The position numbers and the translations under genes are program-made. From an uncultured Eubacteriales bacterium (GTDB lineage Bacteria; Bacillota; Clostridia; Oscillospirales; Oscillospiraceae), in the NCBI GenBank assembly GCA_900317375.1, contig ONGJ01000008.1:17015-81014 (forward strand): 64,000 nt of DNA. The letters are read 5' to 3'. Under the pieces are notes generated by a model. It was not told the origin of the DNA. It saw only the letters and a program-made list of their open reading frames with translations, and made no database searches. This document shows, piece by piece, positions 50,925 to 60,127 of this stretch (within the stretch, counting starts at the first letter, position 1; every line of letters begins with the position of its first letter).

Positions 50925-53879
50925 ATGAAACACCCAAAGAGAAAACTGATCGGAGGAATCCTCCTTCTCCTTGTCCTGACAGGTCTCTTCGGAGGCTTTC
51001 TCCTGATCTCCAACACCAGCGGCACGATCATTCACAAAATGGAAACCCGGGCATCGATGATCAAAGCCGTAAGCCGGTCGCTGGAAAACGATCTTCAGCT
51101 GTCCCTGAGCGTCGGTGAGTCCATCATGAGCAAGAACGGGGACCGGCTCCGGCTGGGCGCCGCTGCCTGCCGGAAAGTGGTGGATGCTGACTGGGACGGG
51201 GAACCCATGTTTTTTCTGGATGGTGCCGTCATCACGAGCGCAGGAAACAGAATCCGCTGTCCGGACGGCTTTCCCACGGATCTGATCATCGATGCCGATG
51301 TGCTCACCGGGGAAATGGGGATTCTCTATACCCCGTCCCCCGAAGCCGAGAGCGATTCCGATCTGTTATATGCGGTCAACTACTATCGGCTCGACGAAGG
51401 CGTCTGGTTTGTTGAATGGGAAAAATACGAGAACCTTGATCAGCGGATGAATGAGCTTTACGATTACCGCAAAAGCTTTGCCGGTATTGAAAAGGCATTC
51501 AGCACGCAGCTTGTGCTCATCTCTACCGCGTCCCGTGAAACCGACGAGCATCCTCTGTTTTACAAATCGGATTCTCTGCCCGAGGCCGTGACGGCGGAAG
51601 AGCTCGGCATCACCGGCGAAATGCTCAGCAAGTCGTTTTCCACCTCCGACGAGCTGACCGGCGAGGCCCTTGGTACTGCTTACCAGATTCTTGTCATTGG
51701 CGATCAGCGCTACGAGGTCTTCTTCCGTGACGTTGACAGCTCTGTCATACCGGATATCACCGCAGCCTACCTGACTCCCTTCGTGGATACGCAGTCAGAG
51801 ATCGTCGAGCAGATGGGGATTATCCTTGTCCTGTTTGCGGCCATCGGCATTGTGTTTCTGGTCTGGCTGTTTTCCGTTCTGCTGCTTGTCCGCAGGCATA
51901 CCCTGAACGAAAGGCAGCGGAAGGACTACAGCTTCCGAAGCTGCTGGCGCAGAATCTTCGGAATTGTCGGCGCCGCGGCGGCGGTCATCCTGACGGCGTC
52001 CGCGCTGATGCTCTCTCTCTCTCGCCTGTTTGCCGTTTACCGGCAGGTGGATACCGCAATTCTCGCCCTTCACCAGCGGATTGAGGAGAACGCGAATCAG
52101 CCCCGCGTAACACAGGCCGTAAACACGGAAACCTATGAGGGCTTTGCCGCCATGACAGCAGAGCTTTTCACGGAATATCCCGATCTGTACGGTGCCGACG
52201 ATCTCCAGACCTTCTGCGACATCATCGGAGCCGACTATATCATGCTTTTTGATACGAACGGGGACGAAGTTCTGACCAATTCCCGCTTTGTGGGCTTAAG
52301 CCTCGGCACGGATCCCTCCTCCGCCACGTATGATTTCCGTCTGCTGCTGAACGGTGTTCCCATCATCTCGCACGATCTCATGACCGATGAGCAGACCCGG
52401 CAGACCAATTTCATGATCGGCGCATGCGTCGGCAAACCGGAAGACGGACTCTACGGTGCGCTTCTGATGGCTGTTCCGAAGGATCGGATCGTCAGCAGCG
52501 GTGCCGAGCGTGAGGAGGACATCATGGCCTCTCTCGTATCGGGCGACATGCTTGCCTTCTCCGTGGATCCGGAAAGCGGGATGATCCTCAAGGCGAGCGA
52601 GCCGGACCTGGCCGGGAATAACGCGGCCGACCTCGGTCTGTCGAGCACCGCTCTGCGCGACGGATTCCAGGGCTTCTTCAAACTGGACGGCCTGTCGTAT
52701 TACGGGAAAAACGAAGAGATTAACGGCATTCTCTATTTCTATGCCGCGGAAAGCAGCCACATTTACAGCAATGTTCTGATTATGTCGCTGCTCTCGGCGC
52801 TGGTGTCCTTCTGTCTTCTTCTGATTTTCGCGCTGTACATGATGCACGGGTACCGGAAGGAATTTGAGGAATACGCTTCCGTGGGTGCGCTGCTGGAGGA
52901 TTCGACGAACGAAGTCCAGCTCTCTGCCGGCGGTCGGAAAGTTTCGATCGATCCCTCTGCCCGCTGGAAGCCGGGCAAATCCGAAAGCGATGCCCGCATG
53001 CCCCGCCGCAATGCAGTTCTCGCCGCCGAGATTCTCCTCATCCTCGGCGTCGCCTGGATCGGCTTCCGGCTCGTTTCTGACCGGAGCGGTGCCAGCGCCT
53101 CTCTGATCAGCTTTGTTATTCGGGGGCAGTGGACGAAAGGCTTCAATCTCTTTGCCTTTACCGGCATCTTCATCCTGCTGGCAGAAGTGGCGGTCACCGT
53201 CACCCTGCTCAGGATTTTTATCCAGCTTCTGAGCAACGCCTTCGGGACCCGAGGGGAAACCATCTGCCGTCTGCTGCTGAATCTTCTGAGTTACGGCGGC
53301 ATCATCGTCTTCGTCTACTTTGCGCTCTATGATCTCGGCTTTTCCCCCGGCACACTGCTGGCCTCTCTGGGCCTGCTGTCCTTTGCGGTCTCGCTGGGCG
53401 CCAAAGATCTGGTAACGGATATTCTTGCCGGTCTCTCTATTGTGTTTGACGGCGAATACCAGGTCGGCGACATCATTGAGGTCGGCGGCTACCGCGGCGA
53501 GGTGCTCGAAATCGGCGTCCGCACCACCAAACTGGAAGGCCGCGGCGGCAACATCAAAATCATCGGAAACCGGGATGTCAAAAATGTCGTCAATATGACC
53601 CGCATGAATTCATGGTATCCGCTGGACATCAACATTTCTGCCGACCAGCCTCTCGACCAGGTCGAAGCCATGCTGAAAGAACAGCTGCCCCGGATCGGGC
53701 AGGCAATCCCTGAAATCATCAGCGGTCCCTATTATAAGGGTGTCATTGGGATCGGCAAAGGCAGCATTACGCTGTCTATTATCGCGGAGTGCAACGAGGC
53801 GGACTATCACGAGGTTCAGCGTGCTTTGAACCGAGCGGTTCAGGAACTCTTCGCGGAAAAAGAAATCCGAATTCTGTGA
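50925..53879 (+). CDS. Mechanosensitive (MscS-family) channel with two extracytoplasmic sensor modules
   Basis: The 984-residue protein starts with a membrane helix (9-29) and an extracytoplasmic domain (about 30-290). A helix near 300-320, a basic loop and another helix (about 345-370) lead to a second extracytoplasmic domain (about 372-615) that looks like a Cache/PAS-type sensor (FDTNGDEVLTNSRFVG). A cytoplasmic linker and further helices follow, then the MscS pore and beta domain (about 760-984: GTRGETICRLLLNLLSYGG, LLSFAVSLGAKDLVTDILAGLSIVFDGEYQVGDIIEVGGYRGEVLEIGVRTTKL). MscS is usually about 280 residues, so a signalling front end has been added. The channel could be gated by ligand as well as tension. 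Confidence 0.88.
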   Translation: MKHPKRKLIGGILLLLVLTGLFGGFLLISNTSGTIIHKMETRASMIKAVSRSLENDLQLSLSVGESIMSKNGDRLRLGAAACRKVVDADWDGEPMFFLDGAVITSAGNRIRCPDGFPTDLIIDADVLTGEMGILYTPSPEAESDSDLLYAVNYYRLDEGVWFVEWEKYENLDQRMNELYDYRKSFAGIEKAFSTQLVLISTASRETDEHPLFYKSDSLPEAVTAEELGITGEMLSKSFSTSDELTGEALGTAYQILVIGDQRYEVFFRDVDSSVIPDITAAYLTPFVDTQSEIVEQMGIILVLFAAIGIVFLVWLFSVLLLVRRHTLNERQRKDYSFRSCWRRIFGIVGAAAAVILTASALMLSLSRLFAVYRQVDTAILALHQRIEENANQPRVTQAVNTETYEGFAAMTAELFTEYPDLYGADDLQTFCDIIGADYIMLFDTNGDEVLTNSRFVGLSLGTDPSSATYDFRLLLNGVPIISHDLMTDEQTRQTNFMIGACVGKPEDGLYGALLMAVPKDRIVSSGAEREEDIMASLVSGDMLAFSVDPESGMILKASEPDLAGNNAADLGLSSTALRDGFQGFFKLDGLSYYGKNEEINGILYFYAAESSHIYSNVLIMSLLSALVSFCLLLIFALYMMHGYRKEFEEYASVGALLEDSTNEVQLSAGGRKVSIDPSARWKPGKSESDARMPRRNAVLAAEILLILGVAWIGFRLVSDRSGASASLISFVIRGQWTKGFNLFAFTGIFILLAEVAVTVTLLRIFIQLLSNAFGTRGETICRLLLNLLSYGGIIVFVYFALYDLGFSPGTLLASLGLLSFAVSLGAKDLVTDILAGLSIVFDGEYQVGDIIEVGGYRGEVLEIGVRTTKLEGRGGNIKIIGNRDVKNVVNMTRMNSWYPLDINISADQPLDQVEAMLKEQLPRIGQAIPEIISGPYYKGVIGIGKGSITLSIIAECNEADYHEVQRALNRAVQELFAEKEIRIL

Positions 53880-53955
53880 TCAGCAGCATGCTGTCGCTGC
53901 AGCGACAGAGCCGGCCTGAAAGAGAGTTTATCCGGACCGGATCAGGCAGAAAAAT

Positions 53956-53990
53956 GGAGCTGTAGCGTTTTTTCATTTCGCTACAGCTCC
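53956..53990. repeat. Solo copy of the IS1182-type left end acting as convergent terminator
   Basis: GGAGCTGTAGCG, an 11-base T-rich loop and CGCTACAGCTCC form a perfect 12-base stem. The 35 bases match the IS left end (44041-44075, inverted) at 34 of 35 positions. No transposase or other end is nearby. It lies between the channel gene and the convergent lipoprotein gene and probably terminates both. Confidence 0.85.
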
Positions 53991-53996
53991 GTGCTT

Positions 53997-55001
53997 TTAA
54001 TACTCGTGTCCCTGATAATCGACCACATCCACGTACCAGTTCTGGGATGTGGTATATTTCATGCCGTCGGACAGCATCAAGACTCTGGTCCTGCCGTCTG
54101 ACATGCGGTTTTCCGTGACATAGGCCCCGCGGATAAAGACGAGGGTCCCGCCGGCGCTGCTGCCGCGTTGGAAGTTTGTGTATTCCGGCGCAGACAAAGA
54201 ATCAAAGGGATAGTCCAGCCGCCATTCGCTGGCGGTCTGTCCGTTGACGACAAGGGTATAGTAAAAATCCTCGCTTCGCCCGTAATAAACGAGACCCTGG
54301 TCAATTTTCCGGCTCGGCTGAATCCAGGCGCTGTTTCCGGTCGGCTTATCCTTCTCATCCAGGATGGGACCGGTACAGACGGGAAGGTCCATGATATCGC
54401 CGATGTTGTCGGCGGTGATGTCGATCTTCACAAAGCGGGCTTTCACATAGCTTTCCGCGTCCTCCGCACGCACAAGGACATACCGGCCGTTTGGGTCGCG
54501 CAGCTTGGTAAAGGCACCGTCCCGGATGACGTCCAGCGTGACTTTGCCGCGGTTTCCGGACAGGCGGATCTCGCTCAGATCCTCGCTCACATCCCAGGTC
54601 CACTGGGAACCCTCGGATTCACCGACGCCCGATGCGTTCAGCTTCAGCGGGCCGAACCAGTAGACGATCGGCCGGCTGAGCCCCAGCACCTCGTCCAGCT
54701 CAACCCATTCGCCGGCTACCGTATCCCGTGCACTGGCCTTCTGGCGGCTGATGCGCTGCTCTTCCAGGCGCTCCCGCGCAGCGGCGATTTCGTCTGCGTT
54801 TTCGACCTCGGCCTGCTCTTCCTCCGGCAGGGCCTCAAAGGCCTCTTCCGCCTCCAGAATGGCGGCCTCGGTGATGGGGGAGAGTTCCGAAAGCGCCGCG
54901 ATCTGTTCCGAAACCTTTTCGGCCGGTGTCTTGACCAGACCGCAGGAGGGGAGAGCGACGGAAGCAGTCAGGAAAAGGGCAATGATCTGCTGACGGATCA
55001 C
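53997..55001 (-). CDS. Lipoprotein with no recognised domain
   Basis: The 334-residue protein has a lipoprotein signal (MIRQQIIALFLTASVALPSC, Cys20), an acidic helical stretch rich in Glu and Ala (about 30-80) and a beta-rich C-terminal part starting VAGEWVELDEVLGLSRPIVYWFGPLKLNASG that may be lipocalin-like or an Ig-type fold. The family is not recognised. It is the last gene of the envelope operon, and its start overlaps the GtrA stop by four bases. Since lgt lies in the same operon, its lipidation enzyme is co-expressed. Confidence 0.75.
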   Translation of the reverse strand: MIRQQIIALFLTASVALPSCGLVKTPAEKVSEQIAALSELSPITEAAILEAEEAFEALPEEEQAEVENADEIAAARERLEEQRISRQKASARDTVAGEWVELDEVLGLSRPIVYWFGPLKLNASGVGESEGSQWTWDVSEDLSEIRLSGNRGKVTLDVIRDGAFTKLRDPNGRYVLVRAEDAESYVKARFVKIDITADNIGDIMDLPVCTGPILDEKDKPTGNSAWIQPSRKIDQGLVYYGRSEDFYYTLVVNGQTASEWRLDYPFDSLSAPEYTNFQRGSSAGGTLVFIRGAYVTENRMSDGRTRVLMLSDGMKYTTSQNWYVDVVDYQGHEY

Positions 55002-55447
55002 GGATTCTCCTCCGGCTTTTTGCTGCGGAAGACCAGCAGCTTGGAGAAGACGTAGTTACCGATCACCACAAGAATGCCGACTACCACCGTCGAGACAAAG
55101 ACGCTGATGCCAAGGACGTTGACCATCAGCATGTTCAGAAGCCAGCCCAGAATCCAGGTGGCTGCGCGCGAGCCGATAAAGCTGAGAAGCTCGGAGAGAA
55201 TGTTCGGGTTTTTGCTCTGAAAGACCCAGCGCCGGTTGGTCGGATAGGCGAAAGCGATGCCCGAGACGTTTTCAACGATCGAGAGTACGGTGTTCTGCGC
55301 GACCGTGGGCAGGGCGGTTCCGCCGTAGAAGATCCAGTTGAACAGGAACTTGCAGCCCCAGGCGACAATGGTCGTCAGTACGCCGACGATGAGATAGACA
55401 ATGATCTCGCGGTATTTGATGCAGAGTGCCCTGATTTTTTCTATCAT
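54998..55447 (-). CDS. GtrA-family membrane protein
   Basis: The 149-residue, four-helix protein (EIIVYLIVGVLTTIVAWGCKFLFNWI, NRRWVFQSK, YVFSKLLVFRSK) is a typical GtrA protein, thought to flip or handle polyprenyl-phosphate sugars. It overlaps the polyprenyl-phosphate glycosyltransferase gene by four bases, the usual pairing. Confidence 0.9.
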   Translation of the reverse strand: MIEKIRALCIKYREIIVYLIVGVLTTIVAWGCKFLFNWIFYGGTALPTVAQNTVLSIVENVSGIAFAYPTNRRWVFQSKNPNILSELLSFIGSRAATWILGWLLNMLMVNVLGISVFVSTVVVGILVVIGNYVFSKLLVFRSKKPEENP

Positions 55448-56355
55448 CCCAAAAACTCCTCAATGACATAGCGCGGGCGGCCTTTGACCTCTTCATAAAT
55501 CCGCGCGATATAATAACCGATGATGCCGAGACTGATCATGATCAGACTGCCGAACAGCAGCAGCAGAATAATCACCGTCGTAAAGCCGCCGAGCGCGACA
55601 CCCATCAGCTTCTGGACCAGCGAGACAACGGAAAACACGATCGCGACAATCAGCGCAATGACGCCCATCACCGTGATCAGGTGCAGCGGGGCCGAGGAAA
55701 ACGAGCCGATGTTGGTGACGGCATATTTGATGAGCGCGCGGGTGGACCATTTGCTCTCTCCGGCGGTCCGTTCCCGCACATCGTATTTGACCTCCGCGCG
55801 CCGGAAGCCGACCCAGAAACTCAGCGCCCGGAAAAAGACGTTGCGCTCGGGCATGGCGTTCAACGTATCGACCACCTTGCGGTCGAGCAGCTTGAAGTCC
55901 GAGGACGAGGCCATGTCCATGCCGGTGGCCCGGCTGATCAGACCGTAAAAGCTGTTTGCAGCGAAGCGGTGGAGACCGGTTTCCTGACCGCGGTCCTCCT
56001 TGATGCCCTCGACGACCTCATAGCCCTGTTCCCAGAGCCGGTACATCTCGACGATCTTCTCGGGCGGATGCTGCAGGTCGCAGTCCAGAACGACGCAGCA
56101 GTCGCCCCGTGCCTTCTCAAGCCCGGCGAACATCGCCGCTTCCTTGCCGAAATTCCGGCTGAAACAGATGCCGCAGACACGCGGGTCCTTTTCCCGTGCC
56201 CGGCAGATCGCATCCCAGGTCCCGTCTGTTGAGCCGTCGTTGACAAACAGCAGCTCAAACGCGATGCCCTCTTTGTCAAGAATACCGGCAAGCGTTTCAG
56301 CGGCGACGGGAATCATGTCTTTTTCGTTGTAGGCCGGAAGAATCACAGACAGCAT
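55444..56355 (-). CDS. Polyprenyl-phosphate glycosyltransferase (GT2, GtrB/DPM1-like)
   Basis: The 303-residue protein has a GT-A domain starting LSVILPAYNEKDMIP, with NDGSTDGT, a DCDLQHPPE metal motif near residue 94 and KLLDRKVVDTL, followed by two C-terminal membrane helices (about 230-290). These enzymes load a sugar on undecaprenyl phosphate. With GtrA and a membrane GT-C enzyme next door, it should feed an extracytoplasmic glycosylation step. Confidence 0.93.
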   Translation of the reverse strand: MLSVILPAYNEKDMIPVAAETLAGILDKEGIAFELLFVNDGSTDGTWDAICRAREKDPRVCGICFSRNFGKEAAMFAGLEKARGDCCVVLDCDLQHPPEKIVEMYRLWEQGYEVVEGIKEDRGQETGLHRFAANSFYGLISRATGMDMASSSDFKLLDRKVVDTLNAMPERNVFFRALSFWVGFRRAEVKYDVRERTAGESKWSTRALIKYAVTNIGSFSSAPLHLITVMGVIALIVAIVFSVVSLVQKLMGVALGGFTTVIILLLLFGSLIMISLGIIGYYIARIYEEVKGRPRYVIEEFLG

Positions 56356-56359
56356 GCTC

Positions 56360-57949
56360 TTATCTCCTCATAAGATAGGTGTCGCTCAGCGCGTATTGAT
56401 ACAGGTGTTCGTATTCGGAATAACCGGTTTCCGCCAGCAGGGACGGAAGAAGGCTCTCGGGGTCAAAACCGCTGCCCCAGAAGCCGTCGATGTCGATATA
56501 GACCACGCATTCCGGACTGTCCGCGGCCGTCAGGTAGCGGCGAAGACCCTCTGATGCGGGGTTTTCGGTAACATAGACGTTTTGAAACTGCATCAGCTGC
56601 AGCATGTCCTGCGTGACCGGGGCGTAATAGCCGGTCATATAGACGCAGGGGTCCTCCGCATGCGCGGCGATCATGCCGTTATACGTCCGGTGCTCGTCGT
56701 AGATATACTCCGGTACCGTGCGCAGCGACAGCACCAGCGCCAGGCAGGCGCAGACGGCGACCAGAACGGGACCAGCGGCCTTCCCGGCGCCTTCCTTATC
56801 AAAGCTCTGCAGGGCGAGATGGACGGCATAGCCCGCTGCCAGAACGCAGATCGGCATGATGTTGTAGATGTAACGTCCTTCCACAACCGGCGCAATCACA
56901 GCCGACACAAACACCGTGGGCAGGACCGGCAGCAGCAGAAGAAGCAGAGGCACAAGCTCGCTTCTCTTCCAGGGCAGGCGCCTCTTCTTCCGGAGAGCGG
57001 CAGCGGCCGCACATACGAGCGCCAGAAGGCCGGAGAGCACGGCTGCCCACAGACCCTGACGGATCTGGCCGAAATAATAGCGAAGTCTGCCCGGCCAGGC
57101 GGCCAGGTTTTCCAGGTTGTTGAGCGCGTTTCCGCCCGAGACCAGCTTGTCCGCAGTCAGGTGCCTGACGGCGGCCGGAAAGCACAGCAGCATCAGGCCA
57201 ACACCCAAAAAGGCACAGAGGGAGAAACGAAGGGCGATTTTCCACTCCTTCCGCCAAAGACGGTGCAGCACCGTGAAGGCACAGAGGAAGAAGGCGTAAA
57301 ACACGAAATAATACTGGGTCATCAGCCCCAGGCAGATGCACAGGCCGATGGCGATCTCATTTTTCAGCGAGGGCTTTCGCAGCTCCCGGACGCTGAGCAG
57401 GGCCAGCAGAACCGTGAAGAAGGCCATCAGCACATACATGCGGATCATCAGCATCGTGCTGAGACCGACACGGCTGAGCCCGTAGAGGAGGACACAGAGC
57501 GCCGCCGCTGCATCATCGGAAAAGAGCTCACGTACGAGCACAAAAAGCAGCACGAGCGTCCCGAGATAGATCATCAGGTCGGGAATCAGCCCGATCCACT
57601 TGCTGAACTGATTCTCAGCCAGGGAAGAGCAGAAATTGATGATCCAGTAGTGCAGGGGAGGGTGGACATCCAGCTCCTGATTCGAGTAGACCGAGGCAAA
57701 GTCAAAGCGGTCCTCTCCGGTGACGGCGAGATAGTCAAAAAAGTCTTCCCGCGTCAGAAGCTGCTCCTTCATCCATTCGCCCTCTCCGTGACCGATGAAG
57801 GGCTGGTAATGGCTGTTCGAGAGACCGTAGGTATAGATCTCGTCGATGAACATGCCGCTTTTCCACAGGCAGAAGTGAAGACAGACCCCCAGCACCAGCA
57901 GAAGGCTGAGGGCAAGCAGAAGAAATCTGCCGTGCTCAGTTTTTCCCAT
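56360..57949 (-). CDS. Membrane glycosyltransferase (GT39/ArnT-like, GT-C fold)
   Basis: From ATG 57949 (529 residues) the protein has about twelve membrane segments. A first extracytoplasmic loop contains FIDEIYTYGLSNSHYQPF, with the catalytic-type Asp-Glu of GT-C enzymes, and YSNQELDVHPPLHYWIIN. It would transfer a sugar from a polyprenyl-phosphate donor to a wall polymer, lipid or protein. The start overlaps the lgt end by 14 bases. The C-terminal 110 residues form an extracytoplasmic domain. The acceptor is unknown. Confidence 0.88.
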   Translation of the reverse strand: MGKTEHGRFLLLALSLLLVLGVCLHFCLWKSGMFIDEIYTYGLSNSHYQPFIGHGEGEWMKEQLLTREDFFDYLAVTGEDRFDFASVYSNQELDVHPPLHYWIINFCSSLAENQFSKWIGLIPDLMIYLGTLVLLFVLVRELFSDDAAAALCVLLYGLSRVGLSTMLMIRMYVLMAFFTVLLALLSVRELRKPSLKNEIAIGLCICLGLMTQYYFVFYAFFLCAFTVLHRLWRKEWKIALRFSLCAFLGVGLMLLCFPAAVRHLTADKLVSGGNALNNLENLAAWPGRLRYYFGQIRQGLWAAVLSGLLALVCAAAAALRKKRRLPWKRSELVPLLLLLLPVLPTVFVSAVIAPVVEGRYIYNIMPICVLAAGYAVHLALQSFDKEGAGKAAGPVLVAVCACLALVLSLRTVPEYIYDEHRTYNGMIAAHAEDPCVYMTGYYAPVTQDMLQLMQFQNVYVTENPASEGLRRYLTAADSPECVVYIDIDGFWGSGFDPESLLPSLLAETGYSEYEHLYQYALSDTYLMRR

Positions 57950-58811
57950 TCTGCGCTTCCTCCTGCGCCTGCGCCCGTTCCTGCAGGCTGTGATTGTTGC
58001 GGTTGAGAAACAGCAGTGTGCCCGAAACCAGAACAAGAACAATGCTCAGCAGCTGTGAGACGCGAATGCCCGTTGTGCCGATGTAGAGGCTGTCGGTGCG
58101 CAGGCCCTCGATCCAGGCCCGGCCCAGACCGTACCAGAAAAAGTAGATCAGAATGCAGTGCCCGTCATACCGGCGCTTTCCCATTTTGACAAACAGCGTC
58201 AGGAAGATGAGCCCGACCAGGTTCCAGAGACTCTCATACAGGAAGGTCGGGTGGACATAGATGACGCTGCCGTCCGGGGAGATCAGGCCCATGCGGCAGA
58301 AAATGTCGGTCTCAGCGCCAAAGGCCTCGCGGTTGAAGAAGTTTCCCCAGCGTCCGAGGATCTGACCGATCAGGATTCCGAAGGCAAGGACATCCAGCAT
58401 GGCGGGGAAAGAGATTTTCTTCACCCGGCAGAACACCCAGCAGGTGAGAAAGCCGGCAATGATGCCGCCATAGATGGCAAGGCCGCCTTCCCAGACCGCA
58501 AAGATCTCAGCCGGATGCGCCGCGTAATAGTCCCAGCGGAAGGCCACAAAATACAGCCTCGCCCCGAGAATGGTCATCGGGATCATCCAGATCGCCAGAT
58601 CGTAAAAGCTGTCGGCAGAGATGCCGAATTTCGGCGCGATCCGCGCACAGACCGCGATCGCCAGGACAAAGCCGAGTGCGATCAGAATCCCGTAGAGATA
58701 GATGTTTCTTCCAAAGACGGTGATATAGGCAGGCGGGTTGATGGTCCAGCTGCCCAGAAAGGGGAAGCAGATGGCGCTTTCCCGCTGCATGGTTACAAAC
58801 GCCGGCGTCAT
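57936..58811 (-). CDS. lgt: Prolipoprotein diacylglyceryl transferase
   Basis: Lgt adds diacylglycerol to the lipobox cysteine of prelipoproteins. The 291-residue protein has seven membrane helices, LYGILIALGFVLAI near the start, GARLYFVAFRWDYY, the signature GRWGNFFNREAFG near residue 153 and the HPTFLYESLWNL segment. It overlaps the M16 gene upstream (ATGA). The operon also ends with a lipoprotein. Confidence 0.96.
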   Translation of the reverse strand: MTPAFVTMQRESAICFPFLGSWTINPPAYITVFGRNIYLYGILIALGFVLAIAVCARIAPKFGISADSFYDLAIWMIPMTILGARLYFVAFRWDYYAAHPAEIFAVWEGGLAIYGGIIAGFLTCWVFCRVKKISFPAMLDVLAFGILIGQILGRWGNFFNREAFGAETDIFCRMGLISPDGSVIYVHPTFLYESLWNLVGLIFLTLFVKMGKRRYDGHCILIYFFWYGLGRAWIEGLRTDSLYIGTTGIRVSQLLSIVLVLVSGTLLFLNRNNHSLQERAQAQEEAQNGKN

Positions 58812-60127
58812 GCGCCCTCTCCTTCACCGGAAGGACTCTCCGTCCCGGCAGCACCTCCGCCTGTGACCACGCTCATCGCCAGCCTGTCCGGCTTCAGCGT
58901 TTCCCGCAGAAAGGCTTCGCATTCCTCCCTGCGGATCGAGGCCATGATGGCCGGATAGTCAAGGTAACAGAAACCGTCAAATTCGTCAAGCGCGAGATTG
59001 ACGCAGACGTCGTCAAAATCCTCCATCGACCGCAGTGCCCCGCCGATCCCGGAGCGGAGAGAGCGCTCAAAAAGCTTCTCGTCGATGCCCTCTTTCCCAA
59101 CGCGTGCGACCTCCTTCAGAAGGGCGTCATAAACGGCCTCCGGATCCCGGCTCTCGCCGCCGATGATGACGGTCCCGACGCCGGTTGAGAAGTCCGCATC
59201 CGCGTCAAAGCTGCGGTTGATAAGCCCTTCGGCATACAGGCGGTTGTAGAACGGGGCGGAGGGACCGGCCAGCAGGCGGAGCGCCAGCGAGGCGACCAGC
59301 TGCTGCCGGAACAGGGCAGGACCCTTTTCCTCGGGGCGCAGCTTCGCCCCGATCAGGAACTGGGGGATCGAGACCGGCATCTCCAGAGAAGCACGCGTCC
59401 CTGCAGGCAGCAGGTCTTCCGCTTCGCCGAAATCCACCGTCGGAACCGTGCCTGCCTCCTGCGGCAGAATCTCTTCGGCAATGGCCAGAACGCGGTCGGG
59501 ATCAACGTCCCCGGCCACGCAAAGCACCATGTTCGCCGGAATATAGAAGGCGCGGTGACAGGTATAGAGCGTCTCGGCCGTGATTTCGGCAATGCTCTCA
59601 ACCGAGCCGATGACCTTTTCACGGATCGGGTGGTTTTTGTACAGCAGCTTCAGCAGGCTGTAATAGTTGGCGCTGCCGGGACTGTCCTCGCCCATGCGGA
59701 TTTCCTGGCTGATGATGCCCTGCTCCTTCTGCACCGTCTCATCGGTAAAATACGGTGTCGAAACAAAATGCAGCAGGAGGCGCAGGTTTTCCTCAAACAG
59801 GTGCGTGCAGCGAAAGTAATAGCAGGTCACATCAGACGACGTGAAGGCATTCGGATCGGCCCCGTTTCTGCTGAGCAGGCTCAGCGCGCTGTCGCCGTCG
59901 GGCAGGTCGAACATCTTGTGCTCGAGATAGTGTGCAACACCGGCCGGTGTGTCATAATCGGTTCCGTCCAGCGTAAAGCGCCGGTAGGTTCCGCCGTAAT
60001 CTGTGGCAAAAACAGCATAAAAACCGGAAAAGCCGGTTTTGGGGAGAACCCGGATACGCAGACCGTTTTTCGCCGTGCCGCTGTACAGGACATCTCCCGT
60101 GGCGGCATATTCCTGCCTGGTCATCAT
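58808..60127 (-). CDS. M16-family zinc peptidase (YfmH-like, active-type)
   Basis: The 439-residue protein has the inverted zinc motif HYLEH (HxxEH) in GVAHYLEHKMFDLPDGDSALSLLSRNGADPNAFTSSD and the downstream glutamate region QKEQGIISQEIRMGEDSPGS. It resembles YfmH/YmfH proteins, which form a pair with a catalytically dead M16 partner. The substrate is unknown. It overlaps its partner and lgt by four bases each. Confidence 0.92.
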   Translation of the reverse strand: MMTRQEYAATGDVLYSGTAKNGLRIRVLPKTGFSGFYAVFATDYGGTYRRFTLDGTDYDTPAGVAHYLEHKMFDLPDGDSALSLLSRNGADPNAFTSSDVTCYYFRCTHLFEENLRLLLHFVSTPYFTDETVQKEQGIISQEIRMGEDSPGSANYYSLLKLLYKNHPIREKVIGSVESIAEITAETLYTCHRAFYIPANMVLCVAGDVDPDRVLAIAEEILPQEAGTVPTVDFGEAEDLLPAGTRASLEMPVSIPQFLIGAKLRPEEKGPALFRQQLVASLALRLLAGPSAPFYNRLYAEGLINRSFDADADFSTGVGTVIIGGESRDPEAVYDALLKEVARVGKEGIDEKLFERSLRSGIGGALRSMEDFDDVCVNLALDEFDGFCYLDYPAIMASIRREECEAFLRETLKPDRLAMSVVTGGGAAGTESPSGEGEGA

